Both the position numbers and the translations under genes were made by a program. A model generated the notes under the pieces. That model saw only the letters and a program-made list of their open reading frames with translations. It searched no databases and was not told the origin of the DNA. From Sorangium cellulosum So ce56 (GTDB lineage Bacteria; Myxococcota_A; Polyangia; Polyangiales; Polyangiaceae): a stretch of 64,000 nt of DNA. Every line of letters begins with the position of its first letter. The stretch's first letter is position 1. The stretch is from the NCBI RefSeq assembly GCF_000067165.1, contig NC_010162.1, forward strand, positions 9,431,001 through 9,495,000, written 5' to 3'. Shown here piece by piece: positions 49,979-57,943 of this stretch.

Positions 49979-51557
49979 GGGGCAGACCCGCACAGGAGAC
50001 GGGCCCAGATCGGCGTTTTCGGCGCACAGGCGTACTCTTGTCTCAGGATTGATCATATTTTCCCCACCTCCCTCGCGGCGCTCCAGCCCTGGACGAGGGT
50101 GAGCAGTTGCTCGTAGCCACGGCCCAAGGTCTGCCAGCCGGGCTCGCCGTTTCGCCGGAGGTGTCCGCCGAGCCCGGCGATCGCCAGGAAGGCATCGCGG
50201 GCCGTGGCGTTCTCGGGCAGGGGCTTGCGCGCGAAGACCCGCAGCACCTCGAGCTGGGTGGGCGTGAGCACGGCGGTCGCGGGCTGCTCCGGAGCGCGCC
50301 GAGCCTCGCTGCGCAGCAGCAATAGCTGCCAGGCGATGGGCGCGAAGAGCGCCAGCACGTTGCGCAGGCCGTGCAGGTCCTCGATCTGGCGCTTCTCGTA
50401 GGCGCATCCGGTCTTCAGGGCCTTGAAGAGCTCCTCCACCATCCAGCGCGCCCGGTACCAGTCGACCAGCTGCGTCAGCTGCTCGACGGACTCGACCGGC
50501 TCGCTCGTGAGCAGCACCCACTCGACCGGCGCTTCGCCCGGCGGCGGCTCGATCTCCCAGACGCGTACGACCCGCAACGAGAGCGTCGCAGGCAGCTCGC
50601 GCGGCTGGGATCTCGGTCGCCGCAGGGTCACGCGCGTGCTTCCAAGGGCGAGCTTGGCCAAGCGTCCTGCACGCGGAGGATGCAGCCGTTTCTGTTGAGG
50701 GCTGCGATTGCCTGCCGGCCGCGGCGAAAGCGCTACCTCGCGCACGGCCACCGCTTGAACATGCGCGAGCGCCTGCTCGAGCTTGGCCTCCGCTCCGAGG
50801 GCGTCAGCCTCGACGAGGCGATTGTGCGCGAGCCGAATCACGAACCGATGCCCTGCGCTCAGAAGCTGCGCGAACAGGCCGTAGTCGTCGCCTTCGCGGT
50901 CCATGACGTGCACCACATCGTGCGGCGCAGCGCCCAAGACCGCGACTCGCTCCACCTGCTCTCCCCAGCGGTCGTGCTCGTTGTCCGTCGTGCCGTCGTC
51001 GCGCACGTGCGTGCTCAGATCGAGCACGCCGAGCGGGCGGCGCGTTCCATCGCCGCTGACCGCCAGCGTGAAGTGGGCGAAGAACGTCTGCCCCGAGGAG
51101 CGCAGCCGTCCGAGCCCCTGCCGCTGGCCGTCCGAGCGGAAGGAAAGGGTCGTGGTGTCATGGATGGCGAGCACGACCGGCTCGGCCTCCATGCGCGCGA
51201 GGGTGGCGCGCACATGCGGAGCCAGAATCGCCGCGGGCGTGACGGCGTCGTTGCCGAAGAAACGGTACGCCGCCTCCAGCTCGCTGTCGGACAAGAGCGA
51301 GGGGAAGCTCTTGTCCGGCGCCTGCGCCAGCTTCTGCACCAGCTTGGTCTGGCGCTTCGAAAGCCGCGCATCGCCGAAGTGCGCGTCGCTCATCTCCTCG
51401 GCGAGTGCCGCTGCGTGCTCTGCTGCAGGTGAACCCATCCGCAGCTTTGATCACGTCGCCCAGCACACATCAAGCGAGATGTGTAGGATCTTGAGACTCT
51501 TGTACGCCGAGCACCGAAAACGTCGAGGTGGGCCCGTATCCGAAGCGGGTCTGCCCC
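49979..51557. mobile_element. Complete IS4-family insertion sequence
   Basis: A single transposase gene on the - strand, flanked by long inverted repeats. The left terminal repeat (49979-50049) and right terminal repeat (51488-51557) begin with the same 13 bases (GGGGCAGACCCGC) and agree at 39 of the first 47 positions, then less well to about position 70. The transposase stop is only four bases from the inner end of the left repeat. The right end lies four bases from the yqgE stop. No clear target duplication is visible. Confidence 0.85.
50053..51438 (-). CDS. IS4-family transposase (Tn5-like)
   Basis: A 461-residue transposase with the DDE set in place: Asp94 (H-D-T-T), Asp180 (M-D-R-E-G-D), and Glu335 inside the YREK motif Tyr328-Arg331-Glu335-Lys342, which fits exactly. 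The N-terminal segment H-F-G-D-A-R-L-S-K-R and P-S-L-L-S-D-S-E-L-E-A-A-Y-R-F-F-G-N-D is typical of Tn5-type transposase DNA-binding domains. Length and motifs suggest that the gene is intact. It catalyses cut-and-paste movement of the element by hydrolysis at the repeat ends. Confidence 0.92.
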   Translation of the reverse strand: MGSPAAEHAAALAEEMSDAHFGDARLSKRQTKLVQKLAQAPDKSFPSLLSDSELEAAYRFFGNDAVTPAAILAPHVRATLARMEAEPVVLAIHDTTTLSFRSDGQRQGLGRLRSSGQTFFAHFTLAVSGDGTRRPLGVLDLSTHVRDDGTTDNEHDRWGEQVERVAVLGAAPHDVVHVMDREGDDYGLFAQLLSAGHRFVIRLAHNRLVEADALGAEAKLEQALAHVQAVAVREVALSPRPAGNRSPQQKRLHPPRAGRLAKLALGSTRVTLRRPRSQPRELPATLSLRVVRVWEIEPPPGEAPVEWVLLTSEPVESVEQLTQLVDWYRARWMVEELFKALKTGCAYEKRQIEDLHGLRNVLALFAPIAWQLLLLRSEARRAPEQPATAVLTPTQLEVLRVFARKPLPENATARDAFLAIAGLGGHLRRNGEPGWQTLGRGYEQLLTLVQGWSAAREVGKI

Positions 51558-51561
51558 CCAC

Positions 51562-52158
51562 CTAGGCTTCGCCGATGCTGCGCATCGACATCACTTCGAT
51601 CGGGCGCAGGCCGAGCAGCGCATACGCCTGCTCCCAGCGCTGGGCCGCCTCCACGTCGAACAGGATCCGCTCGTCGAGGGACACGGGCAGCCACGCGCCC
51701 GCGGCGATCTCTCGCTCGAGCTGGCCGGGCCCCCAGCCGCTGTAGCCGAGGAGCACCGTCCTGCGCCGCGGGTCCGCGGCGGCCGTGCCGCGCACCGCGT
51801 CGGCCGCGAGCGTGTCGAACGCGCTCCGGGACGACGTGACACGCACCCGGGAGCCCACCGGGATCACGCCCGTCTCCTCGGCCCCGAGCGCCGGATCGAG
51901 GCACAGGATCCACCCCGAGCTCGGCTGGACCGGCCCGCCGAGGTAAACCGGCGCCGGGTCCTTCAGGTCGTTGCCATAACCCGCGAACGACAGGAGCTCC
52001 CCCAGCGTCATCGGCGCCGGCCTGTTCACCACGAACCCCAGCGCCCCGCCCTCGCTGTGCACCGCGAGGAGCACGACCGTCCGGTCGAAGTTCGGATCGC
52101 CGAGCGGCGGCGACGCGATGAGGAACCCTGGGGCCAGCACGCTCGCTTCGCTGTTCAT
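51562..52158 (-). CDS. yqgE: YqgE/AlgH family protein
   Basis: A 198-residue protein. It opens L-A-P-G-F-L-I-A-S-P-P-L-G-D-P-N-F-D-R-T-V-V-L-L, then G-A-L-G-F-V-V-N-R-P and later V-L-L-G-Y-S-G-W-G-P-G-Q-L-E-R-E-I, a set matching the UPF0301 family. In Pseudomonas AlgH affects alginate genes, but its biochemical role is not settled. The insertion sequence ends four bases after its stop codon, so the coding region is intact, though the original 3' flank has been displaced. Confidence 0.9.
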   Translation of the reverse strand: MNSEASVLAPGFLIASPPLGDPNFDRTVVLLAVHSEGGALGFVVNRPAPMTLGELLSFAGYGNDLKDPAPVYLGGPVQPSSGWILCLDPALGAEETGVIPVGSRVRVTSSRSAFDTLAADAVRGTAAADPRRRTVLLGYSGWGPGQLEREIAAGAWLPVSLDERILFDVEAAQRWEQAYALLGLRPIEVMSMRSIGEA

Positions 52159-52320
52159 CGGCGATCCTCCCTCGCAACGGTCAACCGGTCACTGCGTCCC
52201 GCACGAACCCGTCCGCCGCGGCGGGGGCCGGACGGGGGGCCGCCCCCACCTTACTCCGGCGTGCCGTGACAGGCGATTGGGATCTCCCTCCAGCGCCGGC
52301 GCGGCGGGTATAGTGGAGCC

Positions 52321-52731
52321 ATGTACACCGTCGGCGTCCGCGATCACATCATGGTGGCCCACAGCCTCAAGGGCGTGCAGTTCGGCCCTGCGCAGCGCCT
52401 GCACGGCGCGACGTACACGGTCAGCGTGGAGGTCGAGCGCGAGGAGCTCTCGCCCCTCGGCCAGGTGGTCGAGACGAGCGCGCTGCGGGATAGCCTGCGC
52501 GCCGTGCTCGCCGAGATCGACTACCGGAACCTCGACGAGCACCCCGCGTTCGAGGGCAAGCGCTCGACGCCGGAGCTCATCGCGCGCTACATCCACCGCG
52601 AGCTCGGCCGCAAGCTCCCGGTGAGCGCCGGCAGCGCCCTCACGATCACGCTGAACGAGTCCCCCCTCGTCTGGGTGCGCTACCGCGCGCCGCTCCGGGG
52701 CGCCTCGGTCATGCCGACCGAGCTGGCCTGA
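52321..52731 (+). CDS. PTPS/QueD-like protein with altered zinc-ligand motif
   Basis: A 136-residue protein of T-fold type. His14 (V-A-H-S-L) and His28 (L-H-G) match two of the three zinc ligands of 6-pyruvoyl-tetrahydropterin/6-carboxy-tetrahydropterin synthases, but the third position in H-G-H-x-Y is Ala30 (H-G-A-T-Y). The usual catalytic Cys is not visible. Other points match: D-Y-R-N-L-D-E, S-T-P-E-L-I-A-R-Y-I and the late N-E-S-P-L-V. It may be a divergent or inactive paralogue, or it may act on another substrate. Single gene on this strand. Confidence 0.7.
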   Translation: MYTVGVRDHIMVAHSLKGVQFGPAQRLHGATYTVSVEVEREELSPLGQVVETSALRDSLRAVLAEIDYRNLDEHPAFEGKRSTPELIARYIHRELGRKLPVSAGSALTITLNESPLVWVRYRAPLRGASVMPTELA

Positions 52732-52786
52732 TCGCCGGCCGTCTCCGCTTGGCACGCGGCCCTGCCCGCGGCAAAAGAGCGCGCCG

Positions 52787-54289
52787 ATGACCGAGCCGGT
52801 CCGCACAGCGCCGATCGTCCTGAGCTTTCAGGGCGGCACCCTCCGCATCGAAGGCCTCGCCCCGCGCCCGGCGCTCGGGCCTTCGCCCGCGCTCGACAGC
52901 AGCGCGCTGCCATCGAACGCAGACGAGCGCGCGGGCGAGCCCGACGGCGGCGACGCCGGCGACCCCGCGCTCGATGGCGGCGCGCCGCTCGACCCCGCGT
53001 GTCTGCCCGCGTCCTGCCGCTGGGACGCGCGGGAGCGCGTCTACCGCGTGCCGGCGATCGACTACGCCGAGCTCGTCCTGAGGCTCCGCGCCCGCGGCGT
53101 CCCGTTCACCGACGCCGCCCGCAAGTACGAGGCGCTCCCGCTCGCGCCGCTCGCCAAGCACGACCCGTTCCCCTACCAGCGCGAGGCGCTCGACGCCTGG
53201 GCCGGGCGGCGCAGCCGGGGCGTCGTCGTGCTCCCGACGGGCGCGGGCAAGACGTTCGTCGCGACGCTCGCCATCGCCGCCCGGCAGCGCAGCGCGCTCG
53301 TGGTCGTCCCCACCCTGGATCTCCTGAACCAGTGGTACGACGGGCTCTCCGCCGCGTTCGGCGTCCCGATCGGCCTGCTCGGCGGCGGTTACCACGACGT
53401 CCTCGACCTGACGGTGACCACGTACGACTCCGCGCACGCCCACATGGACCGGCTCGGCGCCCGGTTCGGCCTCGTGATCTTCGACGAGTGCCACCACCTG
53501 CCGAGCCCGTCGTACGCGCTCGCCGCGAAGATGTGCCTCGCGCCCTTCCGCCTCGGCCTCACCGCCACGCCCGAGCGCGCCGACGGCCGGGGCTACGACG
53601 ACCTCATCGGCCCGATCGTCTTCCGCCGGGAGATCACCGAGCTCTCCGGGCAGTACCTCGCGGCCTACGACGTCGTCCGGCTCGAGGTGCCGCTCTCGGA
53701 CGACGAGCGCGCCGCGTACGAGGCGGCGCGCGCCGTGTACATCGGCTTTCTGCGCGCGAACGGCATCCGCATGCCCGAGGGGTGGGGCCAGTTCATCCTG
53801 CTGAGCTCGCAGTCCGACGCCGGCCGCCGCGCCTTCGAGGCGTACCGCCGCCAGCGCAGCCTCGCGCTGTGCGCGCCCGGCAAGATCGACGTCCTCGCCC
53901 GGCTGCTCCACGCCCACCGCGCCGATCGGACCCTGGTCTTCACCGAGGACAACGCCACGGTCTACCAGATCTCGCGGCAGTTCCTGCTGCCGGCCATCAC
54001 CCACCAGACCAAGGTGAAGGAGCGCAGCGCCATCCTCGACGCCTTCAACCGCGGCGCGCTGTCCGCGGTGGTCACCTCGAAGGTGCTGAACGAGGGGGTC
54101 AACGTGCCCGAGGCCAACGTGGCGATCGTCCTGTCGGGCAGCGGCTCGGTGCGGGAGCACGTCCAGCGGCTCGGCCGCATCCTGCGCCGGAGCGAGAACA
54201 AGACGGCGATCCTCTACGAGCTCGTGGCCCTCGGCACGAGCGAGCAGCGGGTGAGCGACAAGCGCCGGGAGCACATTGCTTACCAGTGA
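52787..54289 (+). CDS. XPB/Ssl2-type DNA helicase
   Basis: A 500-residue superfamily 2 helicase. The order is an N-terminal damage-recognition-like region, Walker A T-G-A-G-K-T at 151-156, D-E-C-H at 233-236 (DEAH-type variant), L-T-A-T-P-E-R at 258-264 and Q-R-L-G-R-I-L-R-R near residue 465. This is the arrangement of archaeal and bacterial XPB. It pairs with the downstream nuclease gene, which overlaps by 14 bases. By analogy with archaea, the two should open and cut DNA near lesions. Bacterial roles are not established. Confidence 0.85.
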   Translation: MTEPVRTAPIVLSFQGGTLRIEGLAPRPALGPSPALDSSALPSNADERAGEPDGGDAGDPALDGGAPLDPACLPASCRWDARERVYRVPAIDYAELVLRLRARGVPFTDAARKYEALPLAPLAKHDPFPYQREALDAWAGRRSRGVVVLPTGAGKTFVATLAIAARQRSALVVVPTLDLLNQWYDGLSAAFGVPIGLLGGGYHDVLDLTVTTYDSAHAHMDRLGARFGLVIFDECHHLPSPSYALAAKMCLAPFRLGLTATPERADGRGYDDLIGPIVFRREITELSGQYLAAYDVVRLEVPLSDDERAAYEAARAVYIGFLRANGIRMPEGWGQFILLSSQSDAGRRAFEAYRRQRSLALCAPGKIDVLARLLHAHRADRTLVFTEDNATVYQISRQFLLPAITHQTKVKERSAILDAFNRGALSAVVTSKVLNEGVNVPEANVAIVLSGSGSVREHVQRLGRILRRSENKTAILYELVALGTSEQRVSDKRREHIAYQ

Positions 54290-55496
54290 CCTCGTCCGCG
54301 TCCGCCGCCGGGGCGGGCTGGTCGTGCCGCAGTACCTCCGCGGGGCGGCCGCCGAGCGCCTGCTGCCGGTCGCGCGGGCGTACATCGACATCCTCTCGCA
54401 GCGCGTCGGCGAGCGCCGCGACGAGGTCGAGGCCGCGCTCGACGCCATCGAGGTGCCCGCGCGGGATCGCGTGGCCTCGCTCGGCCTGAGGAAGGTGCTC
54501 GAGGACGGCTGCGAGTACGAGGTGCAGGAGGGCGTCGATCCCGAGGCGCTCCGGCGCGAGCTGTTCCACGCGGCGGCGGCGGCGCACCGCGCCCTCGACG
54601 TCCGCGCCCGCTTCGACCGGGCCGCCGTGCTCGACGAGGTGGCCGCCCGGCTCGGCACGACGCCCGCCGCGATCGAGGCGGGCCTCTACGCCGACCTGCG
54701 CGGCGCCGAGATCCTCCGGCGCGCGGCCGCGGACGCGCCCGAGATCCTGCTCGATCGGTACAACCTGGCGCTGGCGCAGTCGATCCTCCTCCGGGCGACG
54801 CAGGTGACGATCCGCATCGAGGGGGAGAGCGCCCAGCGCTACCGGCGGATCTTCCGGGCGGCGCGCTTTCACGGGCTCATCCACGTGGTCCAGGGCGATC
54901 CGGTCTCCGGCTACACGATCGCGCTCGACGGCCCGTTCAGCCTGTTCGACGCGGTGCAGCGGTACGGCTTGCGGCTCGCGATGTTCCTGCCGTCGGTGCT
55001 CTCGTGCGCCTCGTTCCGGCTGCGCGCCGACCTGCGCTGGGGGCGCGACAAGGAACCGCTCGCCGTCGAGATCGGCCCGGCGGACGGCCTCCTGTACCAC
55101 GGGCGCGAGCTCGCGGAGACGACGCCCGAGCTGGACGCGTTCTGCGAGGGGTTCAGGAAGCTCGGGTCGCCCTGGACCGTGTCGCCGAACGAGCGGCTGT
55201 TCGCGCTGCCCGGAGAGGTGGTGTGCGTCCCTGACCTGGTGTTCCTGAACGCGGAGACCGGGGAGGAGGTGTACCTCGAGGCGTTCGGGTTCTGGAGCCG
55301 GGACGCGGTGTGGCGGCGCGTCGAGCTGATCCGGAAGGGGTTTCCGGCGAGGATCCTGCTCGCGGTCGGCAGGCAGCTCCGCGTGAGCGAGGAGGTGCTG
55401 GGCGACGACGAGGCCGGGGAGATCTATGTCTACCGGGCGACGATGTCGCCGCGGGCGGTGCTGGCGCGGCTGGACGGGAAGCGCGGGGGGGCGTGA
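54276..55496 (+). CDS. Bax1-like nuclease (DUF790)
   Basis: The start is TTG 54276, inside the helicase gene, with GGGAG five bases upstream; 406 residues. The sequence resembles DUF790, which in archaea includes Bax1, the nuclease that binds and stimulates XPB: a C-terminal nuclease-like core with V-C-V-P-D-L-V-F and Y-L-E-A-F-G-F-W (candidate Asp and Glu of a PD-(D/E)XK site). The gene order helicase-nuclease and the 14-base overlap match archaeal XPB-Bax1 pairs. It probably incises DNA next to a bubble opened by the helicase. Confidence 0.8.
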   Translation: MLTSDLVRVRRRGGLVVPQYLRGAAAERLLPVARAYIDILSQRVGERRDEVEAALDAIEVPARDRVASLGLRKVLEDGCEYEVQEGVDPEALRRELFHAAAAAHRALDVRARFDRAAVLDEVAARLGTTPAAIEAGLYADLRGAEILRRAAADAPEILLDRYNLALAQSILLRATQVTIRIEGESAQRYRRIFRAARFHGLIHVVQGDPVSGYTIALDGPFSLFDAVQRYGLRLAMFLPSVLSCASFRLRADLRWGRDKEPLAVEIGPADGLLYHGRELAETTPELDAFCEGFRKLGSPWTVSPNERLFALPGEVVCVPDLVFLNAETGEEVYLEAFGFWSRDAVWRRVELIRKGFPARILLAVGRQLRVSEEVLGDDEAGEIYVYRATMSPRAVLARLDGKRGGA

Positions 55497-55539
55497 GCCG
55501 CTGCGGAGGGCAATCTGGCGTCCACGACGCCCGCGGCGC

Positions 55540-56619
55540 TCACGGCTCCACGGTCGCGTACGCCGGCGTCCACGCCCGCTTCCCGTCCGGCCGCGTGATC
55601 CGCGCCCGCACGTAGCGCTCCCCGCCGCGGAGCCGGTACGTCGCCCGCCCCTCCGCGGGCTGCTGCCGCTCCAGCACGCGCCCGCCGCGCCCGACGAACT
55701 CGACGACCGCGCCCGCCGCCGCCGGCCAGACCGAGAACGCGTCCCCGGCGAGCGCGATCCTCCGCAGCCTCGCCCCGGACGACGCGTAGAGCCGTCCCCC
55801 GGCGAGCGCGCTGCAGATCGCGGCGCGCGACGCCTCCCGCGAGAACACCTCGATGAACCCGCGGCCGGGCCCCGCGGGCGGCGCGCCCGACCCGGCCGTG
55901 AGCTGGTGCAGATCGTCCACGGCGACGCCGACGATCCCCCCTCCCGCGGCGCCGCGCACCGTCAGCACCGCATCCCACAGCGCCTCGTGCGACGGGCGCG
56001 TCGCGTCGCCGTCCGTGTACACGTACGGGTGCCCGCTGTGGATCTCGAGGAGCTCCGCCGCAGGCGCCGCCAGGAGGTCGCCGGCGGATAACGACCAGTC
56101 GAAATTCGGATGGTTGATGAGCGCCACGCCCCCCTCCGCCCACACACGCCCGATCGCCCACTTCAGCGCCTCCCCCTTGGTCAGGAAGGCGCCCCCGCCG
56201 ATCGTCGCCCGCGTGCAGAGCGCGTTCACGTGCACGGCCTTCCCCTCGGCCCACATCGTGACCTCCTCGCCGGGGATCACCGCGAAATTCGACGCCGACG
56301 ACGGGTCCTGGAACATCGCAGGATCGACGCGCTGGTTGTGCTCTGTCAGCGCCACGAAGGAATACCCGTTCTCGCGGTACCAGCGGACGACGTCGCGCGG
56401 CTCGCTGTCTCCATCGCTCAGGGACGTGTGCGTGTGGATGTTCCCGCGCTGGAACACCTCCACGTCGAGCGCCTTCTCGAAGCGCAGGCGGCCCGGCGAC
56501 CCGTGCCCTCCGGGAGCAGAGCCCGAATCGGGCGAGAGGCGCTCCGCCCTGCCGGCGAGCGCGAGGAGCGCCGCTGCGCCGATGAACACGAGAGCACTCC
56601 AGCGTCGGCGCATGCTCAT
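55540..56619 (-). CDS. Exported PHP-type (CehA/McbA-like) metallohydrolase
   Basis: A 359-residue protein with an N-terminal hydrophobic signal segment. PHP motifs are present: G-N-I-H-T-H-T-S-L-S-D-G-D, A-L-T-E-H-N, G-E-E-V-T-M-W and I-N-H-P-N-F. The Asp/His residues in these motifs bind the metal ions of this phosphoesterase/carboxylesterase-like superfamily. Its closest style is the CehA/McbA group, which includes carbaryl hydrolase. The C-terminal 80 residues form a beta-rich tail. It probably acts in the periplasm on an unknown ester. ATG 56613 is an alternative start. Confidence 0.8.
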   Translation of the reverse strand: MSMRRRWSALVFIGAAALLALAGRAERLSPDSGSAPGGHGSPGRLRFEKALDVEVFQRGNIHTHTSLSDGDSEPRDVVRWYRENGYSFVALTEHNQRVDPAMFQDPSSASNFAVIPGEEVTMWAEGKAVHVNALCTRATIGGGAFLTKGEALKWAIGRVWAEGGVALINHPNFDWSLSAGDLLAAPAAELLEIHSGHPYVYTDGDATRPSHEALWDAVLTVRGAAGGGIVGVAVDDLHQLTAGSGAPPAGPGRGFIEVFSREASRAAICSALAGGRLYASSGARLRRIALAGDAFSVWPAAAGAVVEFVGRGGRVLERQQPAEGRATYRLRGGERYVRARITRPDGKRAWTPAYATVEP

Positions 56620-56810
56620 TGCAATGACATGGAGAGTATACAGAACGCCAGGGCCGCGACCAATTCGCGGAGCGCGCGCCCACGCCTCTGCCGCCGCGCG
56701 TCACCTCTCCCGCTCTCCAGCGCGCACCCTGTGGTGCGCGCGTGCGCGCCCACCTCCTCTTCAACTTTTAATTACCCCGGCCCACCGGCGTCCGGCGGCA
56801 TACTGCTCCC

Positions 56811-57920
56811 GTGACGCCCCCCCTCCTCGCGCTCGTCATGATCGTCAAGGACGAGGCCCCCTCCATCCGCGAGACCCTCGCCTCGGCCAGGCCCCACGTC
56901 GACCGGTTCACCCTCCTCGACACCGGCTCCACCGACGGCACACAGGCCCTCGCGCGCGCCGCCATGGCGGGCGTCCCCGGCGATCTCGTCGAGGAGCCCT
57001 TCGTCGACTTCGGCGCGACGCGCAGCCGCGCCCTCGACCTCGCGGGCGACGCGGCCGTGTTCACCCTCATGCTGAGCGGCGACGAGCGCCTCGTCGCCGG
57101 CGGCGCGCTCCGTCGCTTCTGCGAGGAGCGCCGCGACGCGTCGGGCCCCGGGCACGGCGCCTACCACGTCCGCGTGCGCTACGGCGATTCCGTCTACGAC
57201 TCCGCCCGGCTCGCCCGCGCCTCGGCCGGGTGGCGCTACGTCGGCGCCACCCACGAGGTGCTCTCCAAGGAGGGCGAGCCGCCCCCCTCGATCCGCGTCC
57301 CCGACGCCCACATCGTCCACGACCTCTCTCGCCGAGACGCCGCCGCCCAGACCCGGAGGTGGCAGCGCGACCTGGAGCTGCTCTCCGCCGCGCTGGCCCG
57401 ATCCCCCCGCGACGGCCGCACCGCCTTCTACCTCGCGCAGACGCTGGAGTGCCTCGGCCGGCACGCGGAGGCGTTCGAGGCTTACGAGCGGCGCGCCGCG
57501 CTCGGCGGCTGGCAGGAGGAGGTCTACGAATCGCTGTTCCGCATGGCGCGCACCGCCGCCGCGCTCGGGCGCCCCTGGCCCGAGGTGCAGCAGCGCTACC
57601 TCGACGCCCACGCCCACAGCCCGCACCGCGCCGAGCCGCTCTTCGCCGTCGCCTGGCACTGGTACGGACAGCGCTGCTGGCCGCTCACCTACCTCTTCGC
57701 CTCCCGCGGCGCCGCCCTCCCCTTCCCCGCCCAGGCCACCCTCTTCGTGGACGCCGAGGTCTACGAGCACAAGCTGCTCGACCTCGTCGCCACCAGCGCG
57801 TTCCACGTCGGCGAGCTCGCCGCCGGCGAGGCGGCGCTGCGCAAGGCCCTCGCGCGCCGCCCCGGCGATCCGCGCCTGCTCGGGAACCTCGCGTTCTACG
57901 CGCCCGCGAAGAAGCGCTGA
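56811..57920 (+). CDS. Family 2 glycosyltransferase-like protein with TPR region
   Basis: Starting at GTG 56811, the protein has 369 residues. The N-terminus reads L-A-L-V-M-I-V-K-D-E-A-P-S-I-R-E-T and L-D-T-G-S-T-D-G-T, the start of GT2-type domains. The DxD-like site is S-G-D-E-R (the first D is Ser), so activity may depend on a variant metal motif. Residues about 200-360 form TPR-like helices (F-Y-L-A-Q-T-L-E-C-L-G-R-H-A-E-A-F-E-A-Y). It may modify a peptide or polysaccharide. An A/T-rich stretch (56762-56774) lies just upstream. Confidence 0.75.
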   Translation: MTPPLLALVMIVKDEAPSIRETLASARPHVDRFTLLDTGSTDGTQALARAAMAGVPGDLVEEPFVDFGATRSRALDLAGDAAVFTLMLSGDERLVAGGALRRFCEERRDASGPGHGAYHVRVRYGDSVYDSARLARASAGWRYVGATHEVLSKEGEPPPSIRVPDAHIVHDLSRRDAAAQTRRWQRDLELLSAALARSPRDGRTAFYLAQTLECLGRHAEAFEAYERRAALGGWQEEVYESLFRMARTAAALGRPWPEVQQRYLDAHAHSPHRAEPLFAVAWHWYGQRCWPLTYLFASRGAALPFPAQATLFVDAEVYEHKLLDLVATSAFHVGELAAGEAALRKALARRPGDPRLLGNLAFYAPAKKR

Positions 57921-57943
57921 CGCGCCGCGCTCACCACCGCCGC

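Noticed and set aside
49930..51600. Target-site duplication of the IS
   Set aside because: The bases flanking both ends do not match over 8-12 positions.
52709..54658. Long - strand open frame opposite the XPB gene
   Set aside because: Shadow of a helicase with all its motifs on the + strand.
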